Assembly (NCBI GenBank): GCA_001839685.1
Contig: MLAK01000573.1
Location: 38,741 to 102,740, forward strand
Direction: 5' to 3'
DNA: 64,000 nucleotides
DNA from: Tritrichomonas foetus
Taxonomy: Eukaryota; Parabasalia; Tritrichomonadida; Tritrichomonadidae
The translations under genes were made by a program, and so were the position numbers. Of this stretch, positions 19,489 to 30,552 are shown piece by piece; positions within the stretch are counted from its first letter, which is position 1, and the number at the start of each line of letters is the position of its first letter. Below the pieces are notes generated by a model. The model worked only from the letters and a program-made list of their open reading frames with translations, made no database searches and had not been told where the DNA came from.

Positions 19489-20382
19489 ATGACAACCCTA
19501 ACTGGGTGCGAGAATTTGGGTTTGTTTCTCAACTTTGGATTTATTCCATCATGCGTTACAATAGCGAATCTGATCTTTATTGCGATGGCATATGATCCAT
19601 TGCAGAGCATTTCCTCACCAACGAATATCATTTTTATTGTTGCAATTATTGTTGTTTATTTTGAAGGGGCCTGCTCAGTTTATATATATAATAAATCAAT
19701 CAATAGTTTTCATCGTCGACTCCTCGATGAAAAAGGAGCGATTTTATTAGTTTGTTTATTTCACCCATTTTATTATTTAGTTACCCTCCCATCAACTATG
19801 CTTTCAATTGTCCATGTTATAGGAACACCAAAAAACATATGGAATCGAATAGCATGTTCAGAAAATTGTTATATTTCCTCACTTCACACAATTCAAGCAC
19901 ATGGAATGAACTGCATCACATGCAAACATTTCTACATTGGAATCCCATTCTTTTTTGTACTTATATTTTATTCATTATTTTTTATTGTTTTAACACCTTT
20001 GGTTTTCTTATTTTGTTCATCAATTTGTTTAGGCCCACTCGGTATTGCCATTCATCTTTGTATCCGAGATGAATTTGGTTTTGTTGACAGTTTTTGGCAC
20101 TCAATTAATCAAGCCCACATTTTGACAGTATTGTTTTTTGCTTTAACTAACTCAATTCCATCTGTTGTAATTTGTGCTGCTTATGTTGCATCAGTTGCAT
20201 CGACTTGGCCATCTTATTTATTGATTTCTGTTTGTATCCTTAACGTTCTTTGCGCAATTCCATGTTGCCACATATTGTTTACTTCAAGAGGAATCAAATG
20301 GGACGCCAAAAAGCAGCCACATGTTTCAACCAAAACCAGCTCATCAATTCAAGAATCATCAACTAATACAGAAACCGCTTAG
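19489..20382 (+). CDS. Multi-pass membrane protein of unknown function (297 aa)
   Basis: Hydrophobic segments at about 10-33, 45-65, 82-110, 149-190 (probably two helices), 209-235 and 241-263, giving about seven passes. A Cys-containing loop lies at about 122-147. The C-terminal 30 residues are polar and Ser/Thr-rich. The helix containing NSIPSVVICAAY faintly recalls the XK-related (scramblase) family pattern, but I would not assign it. ATG 19489 is preceded by TTCACATCAC, a plausible initiator. Confidence 0.7.
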   Translation: MTTLTGCENLGLFLNFGFIPSCVTIANLIFIAMAYDPLQSISSPTNIIFIVAIIVVYFEGACSVYIYNKSINSFHRRLLDEKGAILLVCLFHPFYYLVTLPSTMLSIVHVIGTPKNIWNRIACSENCYISSLHTIQAHGMNCITCKHFYIGIPFFFVLIFYSLFFIVLTPLVFLFCSSICLGPLGIAIHLCIRDEFGFVDSFWHSINQAHILTVLFFALTNSIPSVVICAAYVASVASTWPSYLLISVCILNVLCAIPCCHILFTSRGIKWDAKKQPHVSTKTSSSIQESSTNTETA

Positions 20383-20532
20383 TATCATCATTTATTTTTT
20401 TCCCCCGACTGATAATATTATCTACAATTGGAAAAATATTCAAGATATTTTATTTATAACCAAAAAGGTGTAAATTCTACACATGTTTAAAATGATTTTA
20501 TTCAGGTTAAACATGAAAATATCATGAACATA

Positions 20533-20905
20533 AAAAACGCAAAATCAAAAAGGAACAGATAAGAAAACTTCGACATGGAAGCCAAAAATCACAGTTAGAA
20601 GGAAACTTAAACCTGAATAGAGAAGAATTATCTCAAAATCAAGTATTGTCTCAGTAAAAGATTATATGTGCAAAATATATTTATATATTTTAATATCTTT
20701 CAGGTTACAGATTTTTCATCATCAACATCATGCATCAAATTATTTTCTTTCAATATATGATGTTTATATTTTTTTCTCAATCTATTAAAATAACGACTAT
20801 TTATATTTTATTTTCTTGATTTTATTCTTCTTCAACAACCAAATTTTGATATTAATTAGAAAAATAAAATTTTTCATTTTCAATTCATAATTCTTTTCTA
20901 TTTTG
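20533..20905 (+). repeat. Inverted duplicate of the RFC1 gene 3' end
   Basis: The plus strand here matches the minus strand of 30255-30640. The first part (20534-20620) repeats the last 28 RFC1 codons and its stop, with 80 of 84 bases identical by my count, including two amino-acid changes (Thr to Ile, Pro to Leu). The match then continues, with small indels, through the RFC1 3' flank to about 20905. It has no upstream RFC1 coding sequence, so it is a dead tail fragment. The two copies form an inverted repeat about 10 kb apart. Confidence 0.88.
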
Positions 20906-20955
20906 AAATGGGATTTTTGATTAATATTTAAAAAACACCATATGATATCTGATTA

Positions 20956-21195
20956 TCAACAGAATAAATTCACATTGTCAAGCTTATACACCAATATCAC
21001 AATTAAAACAATCAACATAAACAAGTTTTCCCACTCGAAGTTGGGTCGTAAGATTTTGAAACCTTGGTCGTAAAAGAGATGCATAAAACCCTTGGTAGGA
21101 TTTCTTTTCAAAATCTGGGCATACAAGAACCTAGAAATGAAAGACCAGATAAAACCTGAATTCATATATCGATAAAAGAGTTTCAATGTGATCAT
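20956..21195 (-). CDS. Possible small tail-anchored protein (79 aa)
   Basis: ATG at 21195. A basic segment, KRNPTKGFMHLFYDQGFKIL, precedes a C-terminal hydrophobic helix, LFMLIVLIVILVYKL. This could be a real small membrane protein or chance in AT-rich DNA. No family recognised. Confidence 0.25.
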   Translation of the reverse strand: MITLKLFYRYMNSGFIWSFISRFLYAQILKRNPTKGFMHLFYDQGFKILRPNFEWENLFMLIVLIVILVYKLDNVNLFC

Positions 21196-21601
21196 AGAAA
21201 TCTAATGTATAAATATTCAAAAGGTTCAATTATTCTTTGAAAAAGTCATAAGATTTCATCATAAAATAATCGGGAATCCCAAAATAATCGAGAATCCACT
21301 ATAATTTATAGTCTATAAAATATTTCACTATTCAAGGAAAAAAAACTGAGTTACTTATATAATTTATCGATAAATTATTATCCCTTGAATTAAATATGAA
21401 TTTTTCTTAAGAAATGTTTCAATGTAAGTGGACTTTTTCTAATAGATTTAGATATTCATTATTCAGAAACTCTGAAAAAAAACGTATCCAATCCGATTTT
21501 CAGATTATTCATTGAATATACATTGTTTATGCAAAAAGTTACATTCTGAGAATTTCGAATTCCCTTTCCTTTGAAAAATTCCAAAATTTTCTGAATTATC
21601 C

Positions 21602-22780
21602 ATGTCGAAGCAGGGCGCAAAGACAGAGCGCTCGGTCGTCGATCACTTCTACCGCATTATTGGACCATTAATTCGCCTTCCCCGACAAAAAATTATCAAC
21701 TTTGGCACGACTTTACCAATCCCCCGATTCGATGAAAGCGATATTAAAGAATTATGTGAAGAAGCAACAAACATTTTGAAACCGCAAGGCCCCCTTCTCA
21801 AAATCGATCCACCTTGTTACGTTGTTGGCGACATTCACGGCGATTTGCATGATTTACTTCGAATCTTTTCAGAAGTCGGCGATTTGACAAAAACTAAAAT
21901 TATTTTTCTGGGTGATTACATCGATCGCGGCGGTTTTTCTCTAGAAGTCGTTATCGTCTTATTTACCGTCTTATGCAAATTTCCAAATAACGTAATTTTA
22001 CTTCGCGGGAACCATGAATTTCCAAACGTTTACAGCTGCACCAGTCTTTCAGACGAGCTGAAGGGCTTGTATCAGAACAATTCGCTATTTCATGTAATTC
22101 ATAACGTTTTCATTTGGCTTCCGCTAGCCACGCTTGTCGCGGGCAAGTATTTATGTCTCCATGGGGGCATTGGGCCAGATTTGAATTCAATTTCAGATAT
22201 CCAAAATATTCCATATCCGATCACCAACTATGATGAAAGTAAACTTGTTGCAGATATTTTATGGAGCGATCCATGCAAAACGATCATGAATTTTCTTGAC
22301 TCAACAAGGGGATGCGGCATGTTTTTTGGTCAGACTGCAATCTCGCAGTTTATTAAAGAAAATAACTTAAAAATGTTAATTAGAGCACACCAATGTATTT
22401 ATGATGGTGTAGAAATCTTTAAGGATCTCGTAATGACAGTTTTTTCAACAAGCTTTTATAATGATGAAGAAAATAAAGGGGCATTTGTTCACATTGACCA
22501 AAACTTGGAAATTCAAACGCATATTTTGCAGCCAATGAAACCAATTAGAAGAGCAGTTGCAAGTTATGCACAGGTTGCTCCAAGAAAAGGCGGAATTATC
22601 AAACGACCAGTGATCAGAATTCCATCTGCAAATAATCCAATTTCACCAACTGGGCATCTCATCATGCCACAGATTAACAGAGCACGCTCAAGATTGAGTT
22701 TGACACTTGTACCGGCGATAGTGAGACCTAGACTGCCTGATCTTGATGCAGAACTCATTCCGACAATCAGCGTACACTGA
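21602..22780 (+). CDS. PPP-family Ser/Thr protein phosphatase, PP1/PP2A-like (392 aa)
   Basis: A metal-dependent protein phosphatase. Signatures GDIHG (76-80), GDYIDRG (104-110) and GNHE (136-139) are intact, followed by CLHGGIGPD, ILWSDPC and IRAHQ (where PP1 has a conserved RAHQ). The catalytic domain ends near 305. A basic, Pro-rich tail of about 85 residues follows (RKGGIIKRPVIRIPSANNP). Start ATG 21602. Same architecture as the phosphatase at 15463-16578, but diverged. Both probably belong to a lineage-expanded PP1-like set; substrate unknown. Confidence 0.93.
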   Translation: MSKQGAKTERSVVDHFYRIIGPLIRLPRQKIINFGTTLPIPRFDESDIKELCEEATNILKPQGPLLKIDPPCYVVGDIHGDLHDLLRIFSEVGDLTKTKIIFLGDYIDRGGFSLEVVIVLFTVLCKFPNNVILLRGNHEFPNVYSCTSLSDELKGLYQNNSLFHVIHNVFIWLPLATLVAGKYLCLHGGIGPDLNSISDIQNIPYPITNYDESKLVADILWSDPCKTIMNFLDSTRGCGMFFGQTAISQFIKENNLKMLIRAHQCIYDGVEIFKDLVMTVFSTSFYNDEENKGAFVHIDQNLEIQTHILQPMKPIRRAVASYAQVAPRKGGIIKRPVIRIPSANNPISPTGHLIMPQINRARSRLSLTLVPAIVRPRLPDLDAELIPTISVH

Positions 22781-23092
22781 AAATTTATCAATACCCATAT
22801 CAACTTTTACTCATTCGATTTTCTTTTTATTTTCGTATTTTGTTAAATTGGATCATACAATGATGTATTGGTGTCAAATTATCTTCTGAGAAAAATAGAT
22901 ATTGATGAAAATACATAGATATTGATGGAATTCCTTCATATTTAATGAAGTAATTAATGTTATTTGTCTAAAATTTGTTAATATTATTTTAAATTCTATT
23001 TTTTCAAATGTTTTTGAAATTTAATTTGATGTGATGGTATGACAATTGTCTAATTTACAAAGGGTTATTTGTGGAAATGTGGAATTTATCAC

Positions 23093-23251
23093 ATGGAAAC
23101 AGATGTATTTATCCACATTTTCGATTCAATCAAAGAGTCGAATTTTGATATTTTGATCTTCACTTTTCACGCAATGCTGGACACCTTTTATGAGCACTTT
23201 TATGAAAAATTCAAAAAACAATTCGATTTAACTGAAGAAGATATCAATTAA
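23093..23251 (+). pseudogene. Short remnant with KFKxQFxLTEExIN motif
   Basis: A 52-codon frame from ATG 23093 ending KFKKQFDLTEEDIN. The same motif, KFKEQFYLTEETIN, is encoded at 54148-54189. Both are short and followed by stops, so they look like decayed copies of one gene family. Identity of the family unknown. Confidence 0.35.
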
Positions 23252-23667
23252 ACAATCGAAAGATAAATGACCAGATGAATCATCAATTATTCAACAAGAA
23301 CAAGAAAATCAATTTCATAAGACGAAATATCTAAAATTATTCGGAAAGATATTAATCATATCATTGATTATATTTCAAAAATTTAATATTTTGATCTAAA
23401 TTAAACCATCATTTTTAGAAAACAACCCATATATTAACAATTATTTTAATAAAGGAACTAGTCTTTTTGAATATTCAATGTCATTTAGTTCAATTAAAGG
23501 CATGTGAAAATCCAATATCGTCTTATTTGGCTTAGCTTTTGCAAAATTTTCATTATGTGTGGTATATAAATATCAAAGATTTTTCGTTGTCTTTTACTAT
23601 ATAATGTTGAATATTCAACAGAGTCATTACAATATTGTATTTTTAGGAATCATTATGAAATTCTTCA

Positions 23668-23997
23668 TCAATTAGAAGAAGAAACAATATTTTCAAGTGA
23701 TAAAAATATCCATACCGGTTCTTCATCAACTTTATCTTCTTTTGTTTGTTCTTCTTTTTTTATTGGTTCTTCTTCGGAATTAGTTTTTTCGGCTTTTACT
23801 TGTTCTTCCCCTTTTGGTTGTTCTTCTTCTTTAGTTCGTTCGACTTCCTTAGTGGATTCTTCTTCATTTTCAATATCTTCTAGATTGATAGATCGAGTTT
23901 TAATGACAGGAAGTTCTTCGTCAACTTTATCTTCTTTTGTTTGTTCTTCTTCTTTAGATGAATCAATTTTATTACTAAATGTATTGAATTTTATTAA
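23668..23997 (-). pseudogene. Acidic, repetitive coding remnant (no ATG)
   Basis: 109 open codons rich in Glu and Lys with no start codon. The sequence EEQTKEDKVDEE occurs twice, as near-identical DNA repeats (about 23719-23757 and 23912-23951). It resembles an acidic low-complexity tail of a larger lost protein. Function unknown. Confidence 0.4.
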
Positions 23998-24412
23998 TCA
24001 CGTGATTATTGAATATTTTTCCAATTCTAATTCAAATAAGTTTTATAAAAAGAAATATTTAATCTTAGCGAGAAAATAAAATTCACATTTTTGATGACGT
24101 ACAATCATGATATCAAAATGAAAATTTCATGACGTAAAAAGGATGTGATACATGACTATATACCCAAAGTAATTCCAAAATGATAATCACTAATTTCCAA
24201 TATATTCATCAAATTCGATGAAAAAATATCACCAAGTCGAGTGAAGGTGATTTCACATATTGTTGAATTGGATATATAACAATGGCGTGACAAAGATATT
24301 CACTTGTGGAATTACAGCAAGTGATTCACTTCTGCATCACATCACCATAATTTATTTGAAAATCTGTCTTTTCAATTTTTTTTCGTTCGCTTGAATTTTT
24401 CAATTCGATCAT

Positions 24413-24652
24413 TTACGGTTGTACGTCAACAATTATGGCTTGACAGTGAAGCATGTAAGTCACAAAGATTGATGGACATAAAATTGGGTCCATTTTGTTT
24501 TTAACGAGGATATATGATAATCCCGCCAAAACAATAATCAGAAAATGCAGGCCCAAAAATTCAGTAAATAACACTACACTCGAAACACAATCATTTATTA
24601 CGAAATTCTCCGTATTCTGTACAGAAACTGGCGATTTATGCGAGAGGCTCAT
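24413..24652 (-). CDS. Doubtful small hydrophobic ORF (79 aa)
   Basis: ATG at 24652. Contains SSVVLFTEFLGLHFLIIVLA, a possible membrane helix. Composition is less AT-rich than its flanks, which is the only reason to list it. No homologue recognised. An opposite-strand open frame (24495-24812) has no ATG. Confidence 0.22.
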   Translation of the reverse strand: MSLSHKSPVSVQNTENFVINDCVSSVVLFTEFLGLHFLIIVLAGLSYILVKNKMDPILCPSIFVTYMLHCQAIIVDVQP

Positions 24653-24808
24653 TTCAAACTGTTATTATTATTTAGAAATAGGTCGACAAGATTCATTGTA
24701 TATTAATCTCATTCAAATCTTCCATAAGAAAACAACAGCAGCGGAAAAAAGACATTATTTGGGGTGGAAAAAAGTAGTTAATTCAATCTTTCAGAAATCA
24801 TTCAAAAA

Positions 24809-24810
<2 letters not shown>

Positions 24811-24840
<30 letters not shown>
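24811..24840. repeat. Run of 30 A
   Basis: A homopolymer of 30 adenines, directly preceded by CAAAAAAT. It may be a simple microsatellite or the trace of a retro-inserted transcript. No target-site duplication was found by eye. Confidence 0.8.
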
Positions 24841-24842
<2 letters not shown>

Positions 24843-25391
24843 ATTAAAAAAAAACCCATTGTATTTTGAATTGATACACAAAAAATTATAATATGTTTTC
24901 ACAATTTAATTGAATATTATCGTCATTTTTCGAATACAATGTTCTTAACAAATATGAATATTTAATAAAGTAACTCTATTTTTTATAATACTTCAAATTT
25001 ATTAAATTTGGTTGATTTCATCTTCAGGTACTTTTTAACAAATAATTGACTTTTTCAATATAATAAACATTCTTTCAGAATTATTCCTCAAAAATATTAA
25101 TTTCAGTGAGAGTCTCGAATAAACTTTAAAAAATCAGCTTGAAAATATAGTCTATTAATATTTCAACATCACGCAAAAACAACTAATGAAGTATTTTGAA
25201 TATAGGCTCAAATAACGAATTTTTATATTCATTCAATTATTTTTTTTTTGCACAATTTCTACCAAATGTTAGGTGAGGTGATTTTTTTCCTTTGAAAATC
25301 TTGAAAAGTTATAGAAATTTCTATAATATTCTCAAAATTTTAATTCAAAAACTTTTTTGTTCTTGTATTTTTCGTTTGATCCTCACAAGAA

Positions 25392-25964
25392 ATGATCAAC
25401 AAAAGATCAAATGTTATCCCGTTTCCAAGCAGTAAAGCCTCTTCATCAGTTGTTGATCAACAGCAATCATCAAATGAAAATACGCAGAGCTGCGAAGCTT
25501 CATCATTTCCATCGCTGCAATTTCAGCTTCCAAATGCGTGCCCTAATCGCCCATTTGCTTATGGAAAGCAGGGCTTCAAACGTGATGAAAATTCAGTTGC
25601 AGGATCAAATTCAATAACAGGATCGAACTCAATCTCGCCCAATTTTTCGGTCGTTGGGGGAAGAAGGGGTACCTGGCCGTGCATGCAAACACTTAAAGCT
25701 TCCAATCTCCTAATCAAAATGCCATTCCGCCAACAGAAACCAGCTCAAATACCGACAATTATGATTACGTCATTCCAAAATCAAGATACCATCTCGAATA
25801 AAAGTTTAACACGATCACACTCAAAAAGTAGTGCATCGTCTGATGAAAATGGAAACGATGATATTTTCACAAGCAGGCAAGAAACTAAAAAATTACCAAA
25901 TCTCTTCCAACCACATATCATCAGAAAAACTCCGTCACAATTTTGTGTAAGAAATGTTATCTGA
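25392..25964 (+). CDS. Small Ser/Gln-rich basic protein (190 aa)
   Basis: Function unknown. A polar, disordered-looking protein with Ser/Asn-rich N- and C-terminal thirds (SNSITGSNSISPNFS; SHSKSSASSDENGND). A more hydrophobic or basic middle contains RRGTWPCMQTLKASNLL and MPFRQQKPAQIPTIM. Start ATG 25392. Its basic, Pro-containing segments recall the tails of the phosphatases in this window, but there is no catalytic motif. Probably a real gene because codon composition contrasts with the spacer upstream. Confidence 0.55.
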   Translation: MINKRSNVIPFPSSKASSSVVDQQQSSNENTQSCEASSFPSLQFQLPNACPNRPFAYGKQGFKRDENSVAGSNSITGSNSISPNFSVVGGRRGTWPCMQTLKASNLLIKMPFRQQKPAQIPTIMITSFQNQDTISNKSLTRSHSKSSASSDENGNDDIFTSRQETKKLPNLFQPHIIRKTPSQFCVRNVI

Positions 25965-26630
25965 AATGTAAAAATTGTACCGACTTTCATCTATCTTATA
26001 TCAATATGTCTTGAGAATAAATTCATCGGCTTTGAAAATGTATACCATGAAATATTTATTGTAAACTATTTTTTTGTGATTATTTTTCAATGTTTATTAT
26101 TTGTAATAACTATTAAAGTTTTGAACTACTTAAAAGATTAGACATAAGTATATCGCATACGATTTTTTATTTTACTTTTTAACTTCACGATTTTTAAATC
26201 AAAAAGATGTTGCCAACAAATTATAAAAAAATGTCTATCGTTCCTGGTTGGTCACCCGGTTATCATTGACTTAATAAAGCGTTTTTTATATAATATATTG
26301 GTGTACTATTGATTAAGGATATTGTCAATTTCTCGTGTCTCTTCAATAAAACGAGCTACCCCAAAACTAGTAGTTACTAACTATTTTTCAACTCATCAAT
26401 TTTTAAGTTGCAACTTCAATAAACTTTGTGTGTCATGTTTATCTTTAATAATATTAAAATTTGTACAAAGAAATAATATAGGAAGGAAAGATATAACTAT
26501 TTGAATAGGTTTAAAAAAGATAAGAAATTCAAATCGAAATTATATTTACTTAAAATAAAAAATACATATATTAACCGAAAAAAGATCATATATTCTTTTC
26601 ATATAACTTCTAGAATATATTGAATGGTGT
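25965..26630. other. Convergent 3' spacer
   Basis: AT-rich; contains the 3' flanks of two convergent genes. A TTG-started 60-codon frame (26322-26504) shows no protein-like features. Confidence 0.45.
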
Positions 26631-29252
26631 TTATCGAGCGAGAATTTCCTTAACTTGTGATATGAGTGGTGCGAATTGTGCATCAGAAAGTGAGTTCAAA
26701 GCCGATTCGACACGATGCTGTTTTGCAGAAAATGCAGCATTTTGAAATTGGTATAAATAAACCATTGAGGATAATGCAGCATAAACAACAGGAACTTCAT
26801 CTTTATGGTCTTTAATTGCATCAATTAAGATTGATGCAAATTTCACCAAAAATGTTTGGAATCCAGCCTTGCTGAAATATTCAACACAATTATATGCACT
26901 AACTAGAATTTGTGGATTAGTAATGAATTTAATTGACTTAGTAAGGTGCTTGAAAAACTTCGCATCGTTTAAAGCTCTTGCAAATTCTGCATTTGGAACA
27001 CATTTAAAGACAACTTGAAAGGCAACTTCATTCATCTCTTGTGTTGTTCCAGATTTCACAAGAGTGGAAAGAGCATCTGGAAAATGCGGAAGAGATGCAA
27101 TATATGGAGCTTTATCTGGATAATACATAATACCAGGTAAAACATAGGCAATCATTTTAGGTGAAAGTGTTCCATCAGCCAACCAATTATCTGGTGTCTT
27201 TAGAACCAAATCAATGAAGTTGGGACGATCACAGCTTGAAACCAAAAGAATAGATGAACCAGAATCACTATCAGCATTTTTAATAATATGCGTAAAAATA
27301 TCGGGAGGCAAGCATCTATAATCATTAATTAATAAGAAAGAAACTACATCATTTGATAATTTTGGATTTTGCATATGTTTAACAAGAATTTCATCAGAAA
27401 TATCAATACCTTGTTTCGGATAGCGTTTAATAATTTGATAAACTGAATGACAAATTTCTGTATCTTCACTATTCAATGCACAAATACATATATTGAAAAC
27501 ATATTGAATACGAGCATCATGGAATTGAGGATAAGTAATAATCATGAAATAAATTACTTGAATAAATTGAAGAGCCATTCTTGAATTCAAAAATTCCTGA
27601 TAAACTGATTGTTTAAGAAGAAAATCACTAACATCCCATCCGTTTGGAAGTTTATCAAAGACTTCTAAAGCATTATAAATAATACAGAGTAATTTTCCTG
27701 GTTCGCGTGAAATTGTAATACTTAAATAATTTAATAAATCTTTCACCAAAATGTCTGGTCTTTGTTTAACAGAATAAAGAACAAGTGCTAATGATGGTCC
27801 TAAATGCTCATCATTTAAAGGAAGATAATAAAGTGCGTTATATTGAATAAATAAATTAAAAATTTGAACATTTGTTCGAACAGCACGATCAACTTGTGTC
27901 ATTACGAATCTGCACATATTTGATTTAAAAGCAATATTTAATTCATCAAAGAATACTTTTGCATTTTCTTCATTTAAATTCTTTAAACAAGCTTTAAAAT
28001 TACGCTTATAGTTTGGATCATCGATGTGGGAAATTGAAGAATAATCAGGTTCATCAGTATTGACATTTTTTTGAGAATTACTTGTTTTTCCATGTTTGTG
28101 GTTTTTGTGATGCCTTCTATGTTTTTCCGAATCTTTTTCTTGATCCTTTTTCACATCATTTTCATTCAATTCATTTTTGATCTTTGCATCGTTTTTATTA
28201 TCACTTTTATTACTATTATGATCACTATGTTTATCAGCATTTTTATGATTTCCGATAAGTGGACTAATTGCATTAGACAAAGCTGCAATATCATCTTTTC
28301 TAAGAATTGCACGAGATTTATGAGCATTTTTCCGTTTTGTATGAGTGTCAGATGTGATTTGTGCTTTCAGTAAATCAAATGCAGATTTATCTGTATGTGG
28401 AAAAGTCACTTTTCGCGATTCGAGTATCGTTATAATTTTTTCAAATGATGGACGTTTTGCTGGTTCTTGATGCCAACACATGTTAATGAACTTCTTCAAA
28501 TCACGCGGAGTGTTTTGCGGAATTAGTGGTCTTTCTTTTTTAGTGCAGACAGCCAAAGCGATTTGATAACCATCTTTACCTTTAAATGGCCCAGTTTCAG
28601 TCAGCATTTCCCATAATAAAATTCCATAAGCATAAACGTCAACTTTATTTGTATAGTTTGTTGATCCAAACAACTCTGGTGCCATCCAGTGAGGTGTCCC
28701 AACATCACGCGTCATTGCAGTAGTTTCTTCTGTCACAATTTTTGACACTCCAAAATCGCAAACTTTCGGAAGTAAATTGTTATCTAGTAAAACATTTAAT
28801 GACTTCAAGTCACGATGAATAATTCCTTTGGCATGAAGTGCTGCCATTCCGTGCGCGATTCCAAGAGCAATTATTGTTTTATGCGTGCCTGTCAATTCTG
28901 GCGATCCTTTTCGATGACGTAAAGCATTGAATAGAGATCCGTTTGGAATATATTCTGTCGCAATAATTAATGGAACTGTTTGAGTAAAGCCGTAAAATGG
29001 TAATAAAAACATATTATCACATTTCGCAAGAACTTCGACTTCGCGCGTAAAATCCATGATATCTCTTGGGCGGGGCTCTTTTGCGAAGAGTTTTTTAACT
29101 GCACAGGTTTTTCCGGTCGGTCGATGAACGCAAATGAAAACTTCACCGAATCCACCTTCTCCTATTTTTTGGCCGAATTCGAAATCATCAATAGAGACTA
29201 GAAACTCGCGTAATTCTTCAGAAATCGTGTTGAGGTCTTTCGTATGCTTCAT
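26631..29252 (-). CDS. TKL-like protein kinase with C-terminal ARM/HEAT-like region (873 aa)
   Basis: A Ser/Thr kinase by family. The kinase domain spans about 25-285: glycine loop GEGGFGEVF (31-39), AVKK with the ATP lysine at 53, HRDLKSLNVLL (Asp148), DFG (166-168) and APE (191-193). It is tyrosine-kinase-like in flavour (GVSKIVTEETTAMTRDVGTPHWMAPEL). A Lys/His/Asn-rich linker (about 320-400) with NLS-like stretches follows. Residues about 410-873 form a helical repeat region resembling ARM/HEAT. All catalytic residues are present. This layout is common among trichomonad TKL kinases. Start ATG 29252. Partner and pathway unknown. Confidence 0.92.
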   Translation of the reverse strand: MKHTKDLNTISEELREFLVSIDDFEFGQKIGEGGFGEVFICVHRPTGKTCAVKKLFAKEPRPRDIMDFTREVEVLAKCDNMFLLPFYGFTQTVPLIIATEYIPNGSLFNALRHRKGSPELTGTHKTIIALGIAHGMAALHAKGIIHRDLKSLNVLLDNNLLPKVCDFGVSKIVTEETTAMTRDVGTPHWMAPELFGSTNYTNKVDVYAYGILLWEMLTETGPFKGKDGYQIALAVCTKKERPLIPQNTPRDLKKFINMCWHQEPAKRPSFEKIITILESRKVTFPHTDKSAFDLLKAQITSDTHTKRKNAHKSRAILRKDDIAALSNAISPLIGNHKNADKHSDHNSNKSDNKNDAKIKNELNENDVKKDQEKDSEKHRRHHKNHKHGKTSNSQKNVNTDEPDYSSISHIDDPNYKRNFKACLKNLNEENAKVFFDELNIAFKSNMCRFVMTQVDRAVRTNVQIFNLFIQYNALYYLPLNDEHLGPSLALVLYSVKQRPDILVKDLLNYLSITISREPGKLLCIIYNALEVFDKLPNGWDVSDFLLKQSVYQEFLNSRMALQFIQVIYFMIITYPQFHDARIQYVFNICICALNSEDTEICHSVYQIIKRYPKQGIDISDEILVKHMQNPKLSNDVVSFLLINDYRCLPPDIFTHIIKNADSDSGSSILLVSSCDRPNFIDLVLKTPDNWLADGTLSPKMIAYVLPGIMYYPDKAPYIASLPHFPDALSTLVKSGTTQEMNEVAFQVVFKCVPNAEFARALNDAKFFKHLTKSIKFITNPQILVSAYNCVEYFSKAGFQTFLVKFASILIDAIKDHKDEVPVVYAALSSMVYLYQFQNAAFSAKQHRVESALNSLSDAQFAPLISQVKEILAR

Positions 29253-30552
29253 AATTTTTTGAAAAGATTTGATGGAGAATTTTGAGTATTCAAATGATCA
29301 TCAGAAAAATAAGCTCAATACATTATTGAAATTATTGTTAAAGCCGTCAGAAAAATTAAGGTCAAATATTGATTTAATCAAAAACTAAAAAAGATTTCAA
29401 ATTTTTTTAGTGAGGATATTTTCTTAATTATTTATGAAAGTTCAAAACAAATTCTATTTATATTTGGCTTTGATGATGAAAGATTTTCAGAATTTATCTG
29501 CATCCATACACACAATTTCTGGCTATTCAAAATGCCCTATCGAGTCAACTTTTTCATAAAATTGAATAAAATCACCGGAAACTTGTTTTTTTTTTTTTTC
29601 ATGATTCACCAAAAAAGTGAAATTCGGTATGATTCCTTTCTTTGATGATTACCAAATGAAAATATTTGCTATTTAACAACATGGTCTACAATAATTTCAT
29701 TCTGGATCAGCCTTTTTCCAATCACATAATTTTTATCATCGAATTTCTATTGGATTAGATTCTCAATCTTTTCTAAAACTGATTTTACAACAATATTTAA
29801 AGCCTAATTTAAACAATAGATTATCGTGACACTCATCAAAGAAAGGAAAAATTCAAAATTCCATATTTTGACTAACCTAAACGTTCTCCATTGAATTATC
29901 TTCATCCATCAATAAAATGATTCTTGTCAGAATTAACTCCAATAGAATAGTTAATATTAAATATCTAATAGATATTATCTCGGGTGTATCACCTGAATAA
30001 TGGGTCGTTTGGGGTAATTTCCTTTGTGAAATGAAATGAAATATTTCAATGCTTGATTCCAACCTTTAAAATCAAAAAATCTTTTGATATTTATTATTCA
30101 GGAGAATGAATTCATCTCCAAAGACACAATATTGAAAGCCAAATAAATGATGAACATCAATCTTTCGTATTCTTGTATGTCTTTCATTTGCGAGCGAGTT
30201 AGTGTCATTACATGAATTGTTCAAAACATCTATTTTTTGGAAAAAAAAAAAAAAAAAAAAATAGAAAATAATGCATAAATCAAAATGGCGAAAAAAAATA
30301 TTTTTCTTATCAAAAATGTTGTTGAAGAAGAAAAAAATCAAGAAAATAAAATGGAAATTGTTGTAATTCTAATAGATTGAGAAAAAGATTATGAACATCA
30401 TATGTTGAAAAAAAATAATCTTACTTATGTTGATGTTTATGATGAAAAATATCGATATGATTAGATTCACTCACCTGAAAGATATTTAAATATATAAATA
30501 TATTTTGCACATATAATCTTTTACTGAGACAATATTTTGAGATAATTTTTTT
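29253..30552. other. Spacer holding the RFC1 3' flank
   Basis: Upstream region of the kinase and 3' flank of RFC1. It contains a run of 21 A (30241-30261) and the source copy of the duplicated RFC1 tail (30255-30640). A 61-codon minus frame (29877-30062) is unconvincing. Confidence 0.5.

Larger units (their letters stand above)
20383..21601. other. Spacer with the duplicated RFC1 tail and a small ORF
   Basis: Contains the RFC1-tail duplication (20533-20905), a doubtful small minus-strand ORF (20956-21195), and an 18-base tandem pair (AAAATAATCGGGAATCCC, 21263-21280, and a near copy at 21281-21298) upstream of the phosphatase gene. Confidence 0.5.
22781..25391. other. Gene-poor region with decayed coding fragments
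   Basis: 2.6 kb with no convincing full gene. It includes three doubtful fragments listed separately, a roughly 19-base tandem repeat (22895-22930) and a run of 30 A (24811-24840). It looks like a gene graveyard between two live genes. Confidence 0.45.

Noticed and set aside
24495..24812. 105-codon plus frame before the A-run as a gene
   Set aside because: It has no ATG at all and no recognisable domain.
30072..30341. 89-codon minus frame with Phe and Lys runs
   Set aside because: Produced by poly-A/T tracts; low-complexity translation.
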